Shown: one piece after another, positions 1 to 14,100 of the stretch
How the letters are laid out: every line of letters begins with the position of its first letter
Position numbering within the stretch: the first letter of the stretch is position 1
Origin: Otis tarda
Lineage: Eukaryota > Chordata > Aves > Otidiformes > Otididae
Length of the DNA stretch: 64,000 nucleotides
NCBI GenBank assembly: GCA_026413225.1
Contig: JAPMTP010000076.1
Location: 62,001-126,000, forward strand
Direction of reading: 5' to 3'
Program-made: the position numbers and the translations under genes
The notes under the pieces: model-generated
Seen by the model: only the letters and a program-made list of their open reading frames with translations
Told to the model about the DNA's origin: nothing
Database searches by the model: none

Positions 1-3000
1 AACCTGAAAAATCACGAACGTCGGACCATTGCTCCCACACCAAAAGTGCCAGCCACTCAAGCTCTTGCTGCTCCTCAGCGGCCATTGGCAGCGCACCTAC
101 AGCAGCACAGACACTGGGGCTCCGGGCTTTCCCTGACGAACAGGGCTTCCACGTTTACCACCAGCTGCACTTGGGCGTCCCCTGAAAAAAAATCCCGAAA
201 TATCACGAACGTCGGACCATTGCTCCCACACCAAAAGTGCCAGCCACTCAAGCTCTTGCTGCTCCTCAGCGGTCATTGGCAGTCCACCTACAGCACCAAC
301 AGACTTCAGGACTCCGTGCTATCCCTAAGGAACAGAGCTTCGACGTTTACCAAAAGCTGCACGTGGGCGCCCACTGAAAAAAAACCCAGAAAAAACACAA
401 ACGTCAGACGATTGCTCCCACACCAAAAGTGCCAGCCACTCAAGCTCTTGCTGCTCCTCAGGTGCCATTGGCAGTGCACCTACAGCACCACAGACATTGG
501 GGCACCAGGCTATTCCTGATGAACAGGGCTTCGTTGTTTACCAACAGCTGCACGTGGGCTCTCCCTGAAAAAAAACCCTGAAAAATCACGAAAGTCGGAC
601 GATTGCTCCCACACCAAAAGTGCCAGCCACTCAAGATCTTGCTGCTCCTCAGCGGCCATTGGCAGCGCACTTACAGCAGCACAGATATTGGGGCTCCGGG
701 TTTTCCCTGACGAACAGGGCTTTGACGTTTACCACCAGCTACATGTGGGCGCCCACTGAAAACACCCCTAAAAATCACGAACGTTGGACCATTGCTCCCA
801 CACCAAAAGGGCCTGCCACTCAAGCTCTTGCTGCTCCTCAGCGGCCATTGGCAGCGCACCTACAGCAGCACAGACATTGGGGCTCCAGGTTTTCCCTGAC
901 GAACAGGGTTTCGACATTTACCACCAGCTGCACCTGGGCGCCCAATTAAAAGAAACCCAAAAAATCATGAACGTCGGACCACTGCACCCACAACAAAAGT
1001 GCCAGACACTCAAGCTCTTGCTGTTCCTCAGCGGCCATTTTCAGTGCACGTACAGCAGCACAGACTTTGGGGCTCTGGGCTTTCCCTGACGAACAGGGCT
1101 TAGACGTTTCCCACCAGCTGCAACAGGGCGCCCCGTGTAAAAAAACCCCGAAAAATCACGAATGTCAGACCATTGCTCCCACACCAAAAGTGCCAGCCAC
1201 TCAAGCTCTTGCTGCTCCTCAGCCGCCATTGGCAGTGCACCTACAGCAGCACAGATATTGGGGCTCCGGGCTTTCCTTGACGAACAGGGCTTCGACGTAT
1301 ACCACCAGCTGCACGTGGGCGCTCCCTGAAAAAAAGCCCCGAAAAATCTCGAACGTCGGACGATTGCTCCCACACCAAAATTGTCAGCCACTCAAGCTCT
1401 TGCTGCTCCTCAGGTGCCATTGGCAGCTCTCCTACCGCAGCACAGACATTGGGGCTCCAGGCTTTCCCTGACGAACAGGGCTTCGACGTTTACCACCAGC
1501 TGCATGTGGGCGCACCCTTATAAAAAAATTCCTAAATATCATGAAGGTCGGACGATTGCTCCCACACCAAAAGTGCCAGCCACTCAAGCTCTTGCTGCTC
1601 CTCAGCGGCCATTGGTAGCGCACCTACAGCAGGACAGACATTGGGGCTCCGGGCTTTCCCTGACGAGCAGGGCTTCGACGTTTACCACCAGCTTCACCAG
1701 GGAGCTCACTGAAAAAAACCCAAAAAAATCACGAACATCAGGCGATTGCTCCCACACCAAAAGTGCCAGCCACTCAAGCTCTTGCTGCTCCTCAGCGGCC
1801 ATTGGCAGTGCACCTACCGCACCAGAGACATTGGGGCTCCGGGCTTTCCCTGACGAACAGGGCTTCGACGTTATCCACCAGCTGCATCTGGGCGCTCCCT
1901 GAAAAAAAACCCCGAAAAATCACGAACGTCGGACGATTGCTCCCACACCAAATGTGCCAGCCACTCAAGCTCTTGCTGCTCCTCAGCGGACATTGGCAGT
2001 GCACCTAGAGCAGCACAGACATTGGGGCTCCGGGCTTTCCCTGACGAACAGGGCTTGAATATTTACCACCAGCTGGACGTGGTCGCTCCCTAAAAAAAAA
2101 AACTCGAAAAATCACGAACGTTGGACCATTGCTCCCACACCAAAAGTGCCAGCCACTCAAGCTCTTGCTGCTCCTCAGCGGCCATTGGCAGTCCACGTAC
2201 CGCACCAGAGACATTGAGGCTCCGGTCTTTCACTGACGAACAGGGCTTCGACGTTTACCACCAGCTACACGTGGGCGCCTAGTGAAAAAAACCCCGAAAA
2301 ATCACAAACGTCTGACGATTGCTCCCACACCAAAAGTGCCAGCCACTCAAGCTCTTGCTGCTCCTCAGCAGCCATTGGCAGTGCACCTACAGCACCACAG
2401 ACATTGGGGCTTCGGGCTTTCCCTGACCAACAGGGCTTCGACATTTACCACCAGCTGCACCAGGGCGCTCCCTGAAAAAAAACCCCAAAAAATCACGAAC
2501 GTTGGACCATTGCTCCCACACCAAAAGTGCCAGCCACTCAAGCTCTTGCTGCTCCTCAGCGGCCATTGGCAGTGCACCTACAGGACCACAGACATTGGGG
2601 CTCCTGGCTTTCCCTGACGAACAGGGCTTCGACGTTTACCACCAGCTGCACTTGGGCGTCGCCTGAAAAAAAATCCCGAAATATCACGAACGTCGGACCA
2701 TTGCTCCCACACCAAAAGTGCCAGCCACTCAAGCTCTTGCTGCTCCTCAGCGGACATTGGCAGCGCACGTACAGCAGCACAGACATTGGGGCTCCGGGCT
2801 TTCCCTGACAAACAGGGCTTCGACGTTTACCACCAGCTGCACACGGGCGCTCCCTGAAAAAAAACCCAAAAAAATCACGAACGTCGGACCATTGCTCCCA
2901 CACCAAAAGTGCCAGGCACTAAAGCTCTTGCTGCTCCTCAGCGGCCATTGGCAGTGCACCTACAGCACCACAGACTTTAGGACTCCGTGCTATCCCTGAC

Positions 3001-3385
3001 GAACAGGGCTTCGACGTTTACCACCAGCTGCACAACGGCGCCCACTGGAAAAAAAACCCAAAAAATCACGAACGTTGGACAATTGCTCCCACACCAAAAG
3101 TGCCAGCCACTCAAGCTCTTGCTGCTCCTCAGCGGCCATTGGCAGCGCACCTACAGCACCACAGACATTGGGGCTCCGGGCTTTCCCTGACGAACAGGGC
3201 TTCGACGTTTACCACCAGCTGCACCAGGGCACCCCCTGAAAAATAAACCCGAAAAAACACGAACGTCAGACCATTGCTCCCATACCAAAAGTGTCAGCCA
3301 CTCAAGCTCTTGCTGCTCCTCAGCGGCCATTGGCATTGCACCTACCGCACCAGAGACATTGGGGCTCTGGGCTTTCTCTGACGAA
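1..3385 (+). repeat. Segmental duplication, left copy (partner 26,499-29,695)
   Basis: Same order of variant monomers, including the distinctive GACTTCAGGACTCCGTGCTA joint (about 303 and 26,801) and the GACTTTAGGACTCCGTGCTA joint (about 2,973 and 29,281). The offset is 26,498 at the start and 26,309 after about 1 kb, so exactly one monomer was lost or gained. The left edge lies outside the window. Confidence 0.85.
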
Positions 3386-6300
3386 CAGGGCTTCGACGTT
3401 TACCACCAGCTGCACGTGGGCGCCCCCTGAAAAAAACCTGAAAAATCACGAACGTCGGACGATTGCTCCCACACCAAAAGTGCCAGCCACTCAAGCTCTT
3501 GCTGCTCCTCAGCGGCCATTGGCAGCGCACCTACAGCAGCACAGACATTGGGGCTCCAGGCTTTCCCTGAAAAACAGGGCTTCCACGTTTACCACCAGCT
3601 GCAGCATGGAGCTAACTGAAAAAAACCCCGAAAAATCACGAACGTCGGACGATTGCTCCCACACCAAAAGTGCCAGCCACTCAAGCTCTTTATGCTCCTC
3701 AGCGGCCATTGGCAGTGCACCTACAGCAGCACAGACATTGGGGCTCCGGGCTTTCCCTGACGAACAGGGCTTTGAAGTTTACCACCAGCTGCACGAGGGC
3801 GCCCCCTGAAAAAAACCCCCGAAAAATCCCGAACCTTGGATGATTGCTCCCACACGAAAAGTGCCACACACTCAAGCTCTTGCTGCTCCTCAGCGGCCAT
3901 TGGCAGTGCACCTACAGCAGCACAGACATTGGGGCTCCGGGCTTTCCCTGACGAACAGGGCTTCGACGTATACCACCAGCTGCACCGGGGCGCCCCCGAA
4001 AAAAACCCGAAAGATCACGAACGTCGGACGATTGCTCCCACACCAAAAGTGCCAGCCACTCAAGCTCTTGCTGCTCCTCAGCGGCCACTGGCAGCGCACG
4101 TACAGCAGCACAGACATTGGGGCTCCGGGCTTTCCCTGACGAACAGGGCTTCGACGTTTACCACCAGCTGCACCTGGGCGCCCCCTGAAAAAAAACCCCG
4201 AAAGATCACGAACGTCGGACGATTGCTCCCACACCAAAAGTGCCAGCCACTCAAGCTCTTGCTGCTCCTCAGCGGCCATTGGCAGCGCACGTACAGCAGC
4301 ACAGACATTGGGGCTCCGGGCTTTCCCTGACGAACAGGGCTTCGACGTTTACCACCAGCTGCACCAGGGTGCCCCCTGAAAATAACCCGAAAAATCTCGA
4401 ACGTCGGACGATTGCTCCCACACCAAAAGTGCCAGCCACTCAAGCTCTTGCTGCCCCTCAGCGGCCATTGGCAGCGCACCTATAGCAGCACAGACATTGG
4501 GGCTCCGGACTTTCCCTGACGAACAGGGCTTCGACATTTACCACCGTCTACACGTGGGCGCCCACTGAAAACAACCCCGAATAATCACGAACGTCGGACG
4601 ATTGCTCCCACACCAAAAGTGCCAGCCACTCAAGCTCTTGCTGCTCCTCAGCGGCCATTGGCAGCGCACCTACAGCAGCACAGACATTGGGGCTCCAGGC
4701 TTTCCATGACGAACAGGGCTTCGACGTTTACCACCAGATGCACGTGGGCGCTCCCCGAAAAAAAACCACAAAAAATCACGAACGTCGGACGATTGCTCCC
4801 ACACCAAAAGTGCCAGCCACTCAAGCTCTTGCTCCTCCTCAGCGGCCATTGGCAGCGCACCTATAGCAGCACAGTCACTGGGGCTCCGGGCTTTCCCTGA
4901 CGAACAGGGCTTCGACATTTACCACCAGCTGCACCGGGGCGCTCCCTGAAAAAAAAACTCGAAAAATCACGAACGTCGGACCATTGCTCCCACACCAAAA
5001 TTGCCAGCAACTAAAGCTCTTGCTGCTCCTCAGCGGCCATTGGCAGTGCACCTACAGCAGCATAGACATTGGGGCTCCGGGCTTTCCCTGACGAACAGGG
5101 CTTCGACGTATACCACCAGCTGCATGTGGGCGCCCCCTGAAAAAAAATCCCGAAAAATCACGAACGTTGGACCATTGCTCCCACACCAAAGGGGCACAAA
5201 CTCAAGCTCTTGCTGCTCCTCAGCGGTCATTGGCAGTGCACCTACAGCAGCACAGACATTGGGGCTCCGGGCTTTCCCTGACGAACAGGGCTTCCACGTT
5301 TACCACCAGCTGCACCTGGGCGCTCCCGGAAAAAAAAACCCAAAAAATCACGAACGTCAGACGATTGCTCCCACACCAAAAGTGCCAGCCACTCAAGCTC
5401 TTGCTGCTCCTCAGCGGCCATTGGCAGCGCACCTACAGCACCACAGACATTGGGGCTCCGGACTTTCCCTGACGAACTGGGCTTCGACGTTTACCACCAG
5501 CTGCATGTGGGCGCCCCCTGAAAAAAAACCCCAAAAAATCACGAACGTCGGACGATTGCTCCCACACCAAATGTGCCAGCCACTCAATCTCTTGCTGCTC
5601 CTCAGCGGCCATTGGCAGCGCACCTACAGCAGCACAGACATTGGGGCTCCAGGCTTTCCCTGACGTAAAGGGCTTCGACGTTTACCACCAGCTGCACGTG
5701 GGCACCCCCTGAATATGAACCCCAAAAAACCACGAACGTTGGACCATTGCTCCCACACCAAAAGTGCCAGCCACTCAAGCTCTTGCTGCTCCTCAGCGGC
5801 CATTGGCAGTGCACCTACAGCAGCACAGACATTGGGGCTCCGGGCTTTCCCTGACGAACAGGGCTTAAACGTTTACCACCAGCAACACGTTGGCTCCCCA
5901 TGAAAAAAAACCCCGAGAAATCACGAACGTCGGACAATTGCTCCCACACCAAAAGGGCCAGCCACTCAATCTCTTGCTGCTCCTCAGCGGCCATTGGCAG
6001 CGCACCTACAGCAGCACAGACATTGGGGCTCCAGGCTTTCCATGACGAACAGGGCTTCGACGTTTACCACCAGCTGCACCTGGGCGCCCACTGAAAATAA
6101 CCCTGAAAAATCACGAACGTTGGACCATTACTCCCACACCAAAAGTGCCAGCCACTCAAGCTCTTGCTGCTCCTCAGTGGCCATTGGCAGTCCACGTACC
6201 GCACCAGAGACATTGGAGCTCCGGTTTTTCCCTGACAAACAGGGCTTCGACATTTAGCACCAGCTGCACGTGGGCGCTCCCTGAATAAAAAACCCCAAAA

Positions 6301-7016
6301 AATCACAAACGTCGGACGATTGCTCCCACACCAAAAGTGCCAGCCACTCAAGCTCTTGCTGCTCCTCAGCGGCCATTGGCAGCGCACCTACAGCACCACA
6401 GACATTGGGGCTCCGGGCTTTCTCTGACGAACAGGGCTTCGACGTTTACCACCAGCTGCACGTGGGCGCCCCCTGAAAAAAACCTGAAAAATCACGAACG
6501 TCGGACGATTGCTCCCACACCAAAAGTGCCAGCCACTCAAGCTCTTGCTGCCCCTCAGCGGCCATTGCTAGCGCACGTACAGCAGCACAGAAATTGAGGC
6601 TCCAGGCTTTCCCTGACGAACAGGGCTTCCACGTTTACCACCAGCTGCACGTGGGCGCTCCCGGAAAAAAAACCCCGAAAAATCACGAACGTCGAATGAT
6701 TGCTCCCACACCAAAAGGGCCAGCCACTCAAGCTCTTGCTGCTCCTCAGCGGCCATTGGCAGCGCACCTACAGCAGCACAGACATTGGGGCTCCGGGCTT
6801 TCCCTGACAAACAGGGCTTTGACGTTTACCACCAGATGCACGTGGGCGACCCCTGAAAAAAACCCAAAAAATCATGAACGTTGGACGATTGCTCCCTCAC
6901 CAAAAGTGCCAGACACTCAAGCTCTTGCTGCTCCTCAGCGGCCATTGGCAGCGCACCTACAGCAGCACAGACATTGGGGCTCCGGGTTTTCCCGGACGAA
7001 CAGGGCTTAGACGTTT

Positions 7017-7021
7017 ACCAC
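7017..7021. other. Target site duplication, left copy (ACCAC) of LTR 1
   Basis: ACCAC directly precedes the LTR and is repeated directly after it at 8,166-8,170. Removing the LTR and one copy restores the satellite text GTTTACCACCAGCTGC. Five base pairs is the usual duplication size for ERVL-type elements. Confidence 0.93.
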
Positions 7022-8165
7022 TGTCGTAGTTCAGCCCTGATCAGGACCAGACTACGCAGTCTCTCTCTCACTCCCCCCACCCTCCGAAAGAACAGGGAGA
7101 GAAAATATAAGGAAAAACGGCTCGAGGTTTGAGATAAGGACGGGGAGAAATCCTTAAAGTTACCATCACGGGCAAAACAGACTCGACTTGGGGAAAACTA
7201 TTCATTTATTACTACAAACAGCAAGATAATGAGACAGAGAACAAGATAACCTCCATCCACCCCTCCCTCTTCCCAAGCTTAACTTTATCTCTACTACCTT
7301 CCCCCCCCCGAGCGGCACAGGGGGGAAGAGGGAATGGGGGTTGCAGTCAGTTCATCATACGTTGTTTCACGCCGCTGCTTCATGGTCGGGGGAAGAACTC
7401 CTCACATTCCTCCCCTCCTCCATCATGGGGTCCCACCCCTACGCCACAGTCCTTCGTGGAACTGCTCCGGCGTGGGTCATCTCTTCCACAGAGTGCAGTC
7501 TCTCCAGAACGGCTGTCCCAGCGGGCCCTCCACGGGCCACAGCGCCTTCAGGCATCCACCTCCCCCGGTACGGGGTCCTTCACGGGCTCCAAGTGGATCT
7601 CTGCTCCTCCGTGCACCTCCATGGGCTGCAGGGGGACAACCTGCTCCACCATGGTCATCACCACAGGCTGCAGGGGAATCTTGGCTAGGAGCCGCATTAC
7701 TCCTCCCCCTCCTTTCTGAACTGACCTTGGCGTCTGCAGACGTTCCTCACTCACAACAGGGTGGTAGATGTCTCTCAGGATCTTTTTACATCTTATTCAC
7801 TTCTCATCTCCTTTCCACTTCTTGCAGCCGGGCCGGACCAAGTCGGGCCCAGTCGGCTGCCTGGCGAGAGGCCAGAGGGTGAGGCCTGCAAGGCCCATGA
7901 GGCCTGCGCCTCCCCCTCTGCACCTCCGCCCCCGCTCAGCTTCTTCACATCTTCTCTTCTCTCTTTTTTTTTCTGTTTTCCCCTTCTTAATACGTTATCG
8001 CAGAGGCGTTATCACTGAACATTCTGCTACCAATCGGCTCGACCTTGGCCAGCAGCAGGTCCGCCCTAGGCCCGGCTGAGTCCACTGAACAAAGGGGAGC
8101 GACTTCTAGCAGTTTCCTGCAGAAGCTACCACCTTAGGCCCCCCCTCACTAACAAAACCATGACA
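7022..8165 (-). mobile_element. Solo LTR, avian ERVL-like, copy 1
   Basis: A 1,144-bp non-satellite insertion bounded by TGTCG and TGACA, giving TGTC...GACA terminal inverted bases, and flanked by ACCAC on both sides. The sense strand is minus: AATAAA reads on the minus strand at 7,205-7,210, and a weak TATA-like ACGTATTAAG reads on minus near 7,985-7,992. The sense 3' end carries a GGGGGGAGTGAGAGAGAGAC stretch like many avian ERVL LTRs. There is no internal retroviral sequence next to it, so it is a solo LTR left by LTR-LTR recombination. Plus-strand frames of up to 182 codons inside it recur in all three copies, but they are antisense to the LTR and resemble no protein I know. Confidence 0.93.
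7205..7210 (-). promoter_or_regulatory. Polyadenylation signal AATAAA in LTR 1
   Basis: TTTATT on plus is AATAAA on minus. It lies about 180 bp before the sense 3' end of the LTR, which is where an R/U5 boundary signal would sit. The same signal occurs in the equivalent place in LTR copies 2 and 3 and in the related LTR at 57.2 kb (57,875-57,880, plus). Confidence 0.8.
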
Positions 8166-8170
8166 ACCAC
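8166..8170. other. Target site duplication, right copy (ACCAC) of LTR 1
   Basis: ACCAC directly after the LTR terminus TGACA. It is followed by CAGCTGCACTTGGG, where the interrupted monomer resumes. Confidence 0.93.
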
Positions 8171-11100
8171 CAGCTGCACTTGGGCGACCCCTGAAAAAAA
8201 CCCAAAAAATCACGAACGTCGGACGATTGCTCCCACACCAGAAGTGCCAGCCACTCAAGCTCTTGCTGCTCCTCAGCGGCCATTGGCAGCGCACCTACAG
8301 CAGCACAGACATTGGGGCTCCGGGCTTTCCCTGACGAACAGGGATTCGACGTTTACCACCAGCCACACGTGGGCGCCCACTGAAAAAAACCCCGAAAAAT
8401 CAAGAACATCGGACGATTGCTCCCACACCAAAAGTGCTAGACACTCAAGCTCTTGCTGCTCCTCAGCGGCCATTGGTAGCGCAGCTACAGCAGCACAGAC
8501 ATTGAGGCTCCGGGCTTTCCCTGACGAACAGGGCTTCCACGTTTACCACCAGCTGCACCGGGGCGCCCCCTGAAAAAAAACCCCGAAAAATCACGAACGT
8601 CGGACCATTGCTCCCACACCAAAAGGGCCAGCCACTCAAGCTCTTGCTGCTCCTCAGCGGCCATTGGCAGCGCACCTACAGCAGCACAGACATTGGGGCT
8701 CCGGGCTTTCCCTGACGAACAGGGCTTCCACGTTTACCAGCAGGTGCAACAGGGTGCCCACTGAAAAAAACCCCGAAAAATCACAAATGTCGGAAGATTG
8801 CTCCCACACCAAAAGGGCCAGCCACTCAAGCTCTTGCTGCTCCTCAGCGGCCATTGGCAGTCCACCTACAGCAGCACAGACATTGGGGCTCCGGGCTTTC
8901 CCTGACGAACAGGGCTTCGACGTTTACCACCAGCTGCACCTGGGCGCTCCCTGAAAAAAAACCCCAAAAAATCACGAACGTCGGACCATTGCTCCCACAC
9001 CAAAAGTGCCAGGCACTCAAGCTCTTGCTGCTCCTCAGCGGCCATTGGCAGTGCACCTACCGCAGCACAGACATTGGGGCTCCGGGCTTACTCTGACGAA
9101 CAGGGCTTCGACGTTTACCACCAGCTGCACGTGGGAGTCCACTGAAAAAGAACCCCGAAAAATCACAAACGTCGGACCATTGCTCCCACACCAAAAGTGC
9201 CAGCCACTCAAGCTCTTGCTGCTCCTCAGCGGCCATTGGCAGCGCACCTACAGCAGCACAGACATTGGGGCTCCGGGCTTTCCCTGACGAAAAGGGCTTT
9301 GACGTTTACCACCAGCTGCACGTGGGCGCCCCCTGAAAATGAAGCCCAAAAAACACGAACGTCGGACGATTGCTCCCACACCAAAAGTGCCAGCCACTCA
9401 AACCCTTGCTGCTCCTCAGCGGCCATTGGCAGCGCATCTACAGCAGCACAGACATTGAGGCTCCGGGCTTTCCCTGACGAACAGGGCTTCGACGTTTACC
9501 ACCAGCTGCACATTGGCGCCTCCTGAAAAAAAACCCCAAAAAAACACGAACGTCGGACCATTGCTCCCACACCAAAAGTGCCAGCCACTCAAGCTCTTGC
9601 TGCTCCTCAGCGGCCATTGGCAGTGCACCTACAGCAGCACAGACATTGGGGCTCCGGGCTTTCCCTGACGAACAGGGCTTCGACGTTTACCACCAGCTGC
9701 ACTTGATCGCTCCATGATAAAAACTCCAAAAAATCACGAACATCGGACCATTGCTCCCACACCAAAAGTGCCAGCCACTCAAGCTCTTGCTGCTCCTCAG
9801 CGGCCATTGGCACTCCACGTACTGCACCAGAGACATTGAGGCTCCGGTCTTTCCCTGACGAACAGGGCTTCAAAGTTTACCACCAGCTGCTCATGAGCGC
9901 CTCCTGAAAAAAAACCCAAAAAATCACGAACGCCGGACCATTGCTCCCACACCAAAAGTGCCAGCCACTCAAGCTCTTGCTGCCCCTCAGCGGCAATTCG
10001 CAGCGCACCTACCGCAGCACAGACATTGGGGCTCTGGGCTTTCCCAGACGAACAGGCCTTCGACGTTTACCACCAGCTGCACGTTGGCACCCTCTGAATA
10101 AAAAACCCGAAAAATTACGAACATCGGACCATTGGTCCCACAAAAAAAGTGCTGGACACTCAAGCTCTTGCTGCTCCTCAGCGGCCATTGACAGTGCACC
10201 TACAGCACCAGAGACATTGGGGCTCGGGGCTTTCCCTGACGAACAGGGCTTCGACGTTTACCACCAGCTGCATGTGGGCGCCCCCTGAAAAAAAACCCCA
10301 AAAAATTACAAACGTCGGACGATTGCTGCAACACCAGAAGTGCCAGCCACTCAAGCTCTTGCTGCTCCTCAGCGGCCATTGGCAGTCCACTTACAGCAGC
10401 ACAGACATTGGGGCTCCGGGCTTTCCCTGACGAACAAGGTTTCAACGTTTACCACCAGGTGCACGTGGGCGCCCACTGAAAAAAAACCCCGAAAAATCAC
10501 GAACGTCGGAAGATTGCTCCCACACCAAAAGTGCCAGCCACTCAAGCTCTTGCTGCTCCTCAGCGGACATTGGCAGTGCACCTACAGCACCACAGATATT
10601 GGGGCTCCGGGCTTTCCCTGACGAACAGGGCTTCGACGTTTACCACCAGCTGCACGTGCGTGCTCCCTGAAAAAAAACCCCGTAAAATCACGAACGTCGG
10701 ACGATTGCTAACACACCAAAAGTGCCAGCCACTCAAGCTCTTGCTGCTCCTCAGCGGCCATTGGCAGTCCACGTACCGCACCACAGACATTGAGGCACCG
10801 GTCTTTCCCTGACGAACAGGGCTTCTACATTTACCCCCAGCTGCACGTGGGCGCTCCCTGAAAAAAAACCCAAAAAAATCACCAACGTCAGAAGATTGCT
10901 CCCACACCAAAAGTGCCAGCCACTCAAGCTCTTGCTGCTCCTCAGCGGCCATTGGCAGCGCACCTACAGCACCACAGACATTGGGGCTCCGGGTTTTCCC
11001 TGAGGAGCAGGGCTTCGACGATTACCACCAGCTGCACGTGGGCGCTCCCTGAAAAAAAACCCAAAAAATCACGAACGTCGGACGATTGTTCTCACACAAA

Positions 11101-14100
11101 AGTGCCAGCCATTCAAACCCTTGCTGCTCCTCAGCGGCCATTGGCAGCGCACCTACAGCAGCACAGACATTGGGGCTCCGGGCATTCCCTGACGAACAGG
11201 GCTTCGACGTTTACCACCAGCTGCACGTTGGCACCCTCTGAATAAAAAACCCGAAAAATTACGAACATCGGACCATTGGTCCCACAAAAAAAGTGCTGGA
11301 CACTCAAGCTCTTGCTGCTCCTCAGCGGCCATTGACAGTGCAGCTACAGCACCACAGACATTGGGGCTCGGGGCTTTCCCTGACGAACAGGGCTTCGACG
11401 TTTACCACCAGCTGCATGTGGGCGCCCACTGAAAAAAAACCCCGAAATATAACAAACGTCGGATCATTGATCCCACACTAAAAGTGCCAGCCACTCAAGC
11501 TCTTGCTGCTCCTCAGCGGCCATTGGCAGTCCACCTACCGCACCAGAGACATTGGGGCTCCGGGCTTTCCATGACGAACAGGGTTTCGACGTTTACCAAC
11601 AGCTGCGCATGGGCGCCCACCAAAAAGAAACCCAGAAAAATCACCAACGTCGGAAGATTGCTCCAACACCAAAAGTGCCAGCCACTCAAGATCTTGCTGC
11701 TCCTCAGCGGCCATTGGCAGCGCACATACAGCAGCACAGACATTGGGGCTCCGGGCTTTCCCTGACGAACAGGGCTTCGACGTTTACTACCGTCTACACG
11801 TGGGCGCCCACTGAAAACAACCCCGAATAATCACGAACGTCGGACGATTGCTGCCACACCAAAAGTGCCAGCCACTCAAGCTCTTGCTGCTCCTCAGCGG
11901 CCATTGGCAGTCCACGTACCGCACCACAGACATTGAGGCACCAGTCTTTCCCTGACGAACAGGGCTTCTACATTTACCACCATCTACACGTGGGCGCCCA
12001 GTGAAAACAACCCCGAATAATCACGAACTTCGGGCCACTACACCCCACACCAAAAGTGCCAGACACTCAAGCTCTTGCTACTCCTCAGCGGTCATTTTCA
12101 GTGCACCTACAGCAGCACAGACATTGGGTCTCTGGGCTTTCTCTGACGAACAGGCCTTCCACGTTTACCACCAGCTGCACCAGGGTGCCAACTGAAAAAA
12201 AAAAACTCGAAAAATCATGAACGTCGGACGATTGCTCCCACACCAAAAGTGCCAGCCACTCAAGCTCTTGCTGCTCCTCAGCGGCCATTGGCAGCGCACC
12301 TACAGCACCACAGACATTGGGGATCCGGGCTTTCCCTGACGAACAGGGCTTCGACGTTTACCACCATCTACACGTGGGCGGCCAGTGAAAACAACCCCGA
12401 ATAATCAGGAACGTTGGACGATTGCTCCCACACCAAAAGTGCCAGCCACTCAAGCTCTTGCTGCTCCTCAGCGGCCATTGGTAGCGCACCTACAGCAGCA
12501 CAGCCACTGGGGCTCCGGACGTTCCCTGACGAACAGGGCTTCCACGTTTACCACCAGCAACACGTGGGCGCCCCCTGAATAAAAACCCCGAAAAAGCACG
12601 AACGTTGGACCATTGCTCCCACACCAAAAGTGCCAGCCACTCAAGCACTTGCTGCTCCTCAGCGGCCATTGGCAGCGCACATACAGCAGCACAGACATTG
12701 AGGCTCCGGGCTTTCCCTGACGAACAGGGCTTCGACGTTTACCACAAGCTGCACCTGGGTGTCCCCTGAAAAAAACCCCGAAAAATCACGAACGTCGGAC
12801 GATTACTCCCACACCAAAAGTGCCAGCCACTCAAGCTCTTGCTGCTCCTCAGCGGCCATTGGCAGTCCACGTACCGCACCAGAGACATTGAGGCTCCGGT
12901 CTTTCCCTGACGAACAGGGCTTCTACATTTACCACCAGCTGCAGGTGGACGGCCCCTGAAGAAAAACCCAAAAAAATCACCAACATCGGAAGATTGCTCC
13001 CACACCAAAAGTGACAGCCACTCAAGATCTTGCTGCTCCTCAGCGGCCAGTGGCAGCGCACCTACAGCAGCACAGACATTGGGACTCCGGGCTTTCCCTG
13101 AGGAGCAGGGCTTCGACGTTTACCATCAGCTGTACGTGAGCGCCCCCTGAACAAAACCTGAAAAATCACGAACGTCGGACCATTGCTCCCACACCAAAAG
13201 TGCCAGCCACTCAAGCTCTTGCTGCTCCTCAGCGGCCATTGGCAGCGCACCTACAGCAGCACAGACACTGGGGCTCCGGGCTTTCCCTGACGAACAGGGC
13301 TTCGACGTTTACCACCAGCTGCACTTGGGCGTCCCCTGAAAAAAAATCCCGAAATATCACGAACGTCGGACGATTGCTCCCACACCAAAAGTGCCAGCCA
13401 CTCAAGCTCTTGCTGCTCCTCAGCGGCCACTGGCAGCGCACGTACAGCAGCACAGACATTGGGGCTCCGGGCTTTCCCTGACGAACAGGGCTTCGACGTT
13501 TACCACCAGCTGCACCTGGGCGCCGCCTGAAAAAAAACCCCGAAGGATCACGAACGTCGGACGATTGCTCCCACACCAAAAGTGCCAGCCACTCAAGCTC
13601 TTTTTGCTCCTCAGCGGCCATTGGCAGCGCACGTACAGCAGCACAGACATTGGGGCTCCGGGCTTTCCCTGACGAACAGGGCTTCGACGTTTACCACCAG
13701 CTGCACCAGGGTGCCCCCTGAAAATAACCCGAAAAATCTCGAACGTCGGACGATTGCTCCCACACCAAAAGTGCCAGCCACTCAAGCTCTTGCTGCCCCT
13801 CAGCGGCCATTGGCAGCGCACCTATAGCAGCACAGACATTGGGGCTCCGGACTTTCCCTGACGAACAGGGCTTCGACATTTACCACCGTCTACACGTGGG
13901 CGCCCACTGAAAACAACCCCGAATAATCACGAACGTCGGACGATTGCTCCCACACCAAAAGTGCCAGCCACTCAAGCTCTTGCTGCTCCTCAGCGGCCAT
14001 TGGCAGCGCACCTACAGCAGCACAGACATTGGGGCTCCAGGCTTTCCATGACGAACAGGGCTTCGACGTTTACCACCAGATGCACGTGGGCGCTCCCCCG

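Larger units (their letters stand above)
1..7021 (+). repeat. Satellite subfamily A array, forward, segment 1
   Basis: Tandem array of 190-191 bp monomers, about 37 copies. Every monomer carries the same landmarks in order: GAACGTCGGACGATTGCTCC, CACACCAAAAGTGCCAG, CTCAAGCTCTTGCTGCTCCT, CAGCGGCCATTGGCAG, ACAGACATTGGGGCTCC, CCCTGACGAACAGGG, GACGTTTACCACCAGCTGCA, then an A-rich stretch. Differences between monomers are mostly single bases and run-length changes in the A tract. The open frames of 60-220 codons in this array are not genes: the period is not a multiple of three, so the frame changes at each monomer, and no frame is conserved. The length matches the zebra finch satellite Tgut191A, but identity was not tested. 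The first 3.4 kb recurs at 26,499-29,695. Confidence 0.97.
4015..8805 (+). repeat. Large segmental duplication, left copy (partner 13,357-18,530)
   Basis: Monomer order and private variants match between the two stretches. Shared marks are a CGGCCACTGGCAG variant at 4,078 and 13,420, a shortened CCACACCAAAGGGGCACAAAC monomer at 5,180 and 14,525, the GACGTAAAGGGC variant at 5,663 and 15,006, and LTR copies 1 and 2. The right copy carries two additional monomers near 15,075-15,455. Edges are estimated from where the variants stop agreeing. Confidence 0.85.

Noticed and set aside
7334..7882. A 182-codon open frame inside the LTR, present in all three copies
   Set aside because: It is antisense to the LTR and begins at an ATG in the G-rich part, with serine-, proline- and arginine-rich composition. 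Conservation among copies is explained by recent duplication. It is disrupted in the related LTR at 57.2 kb.
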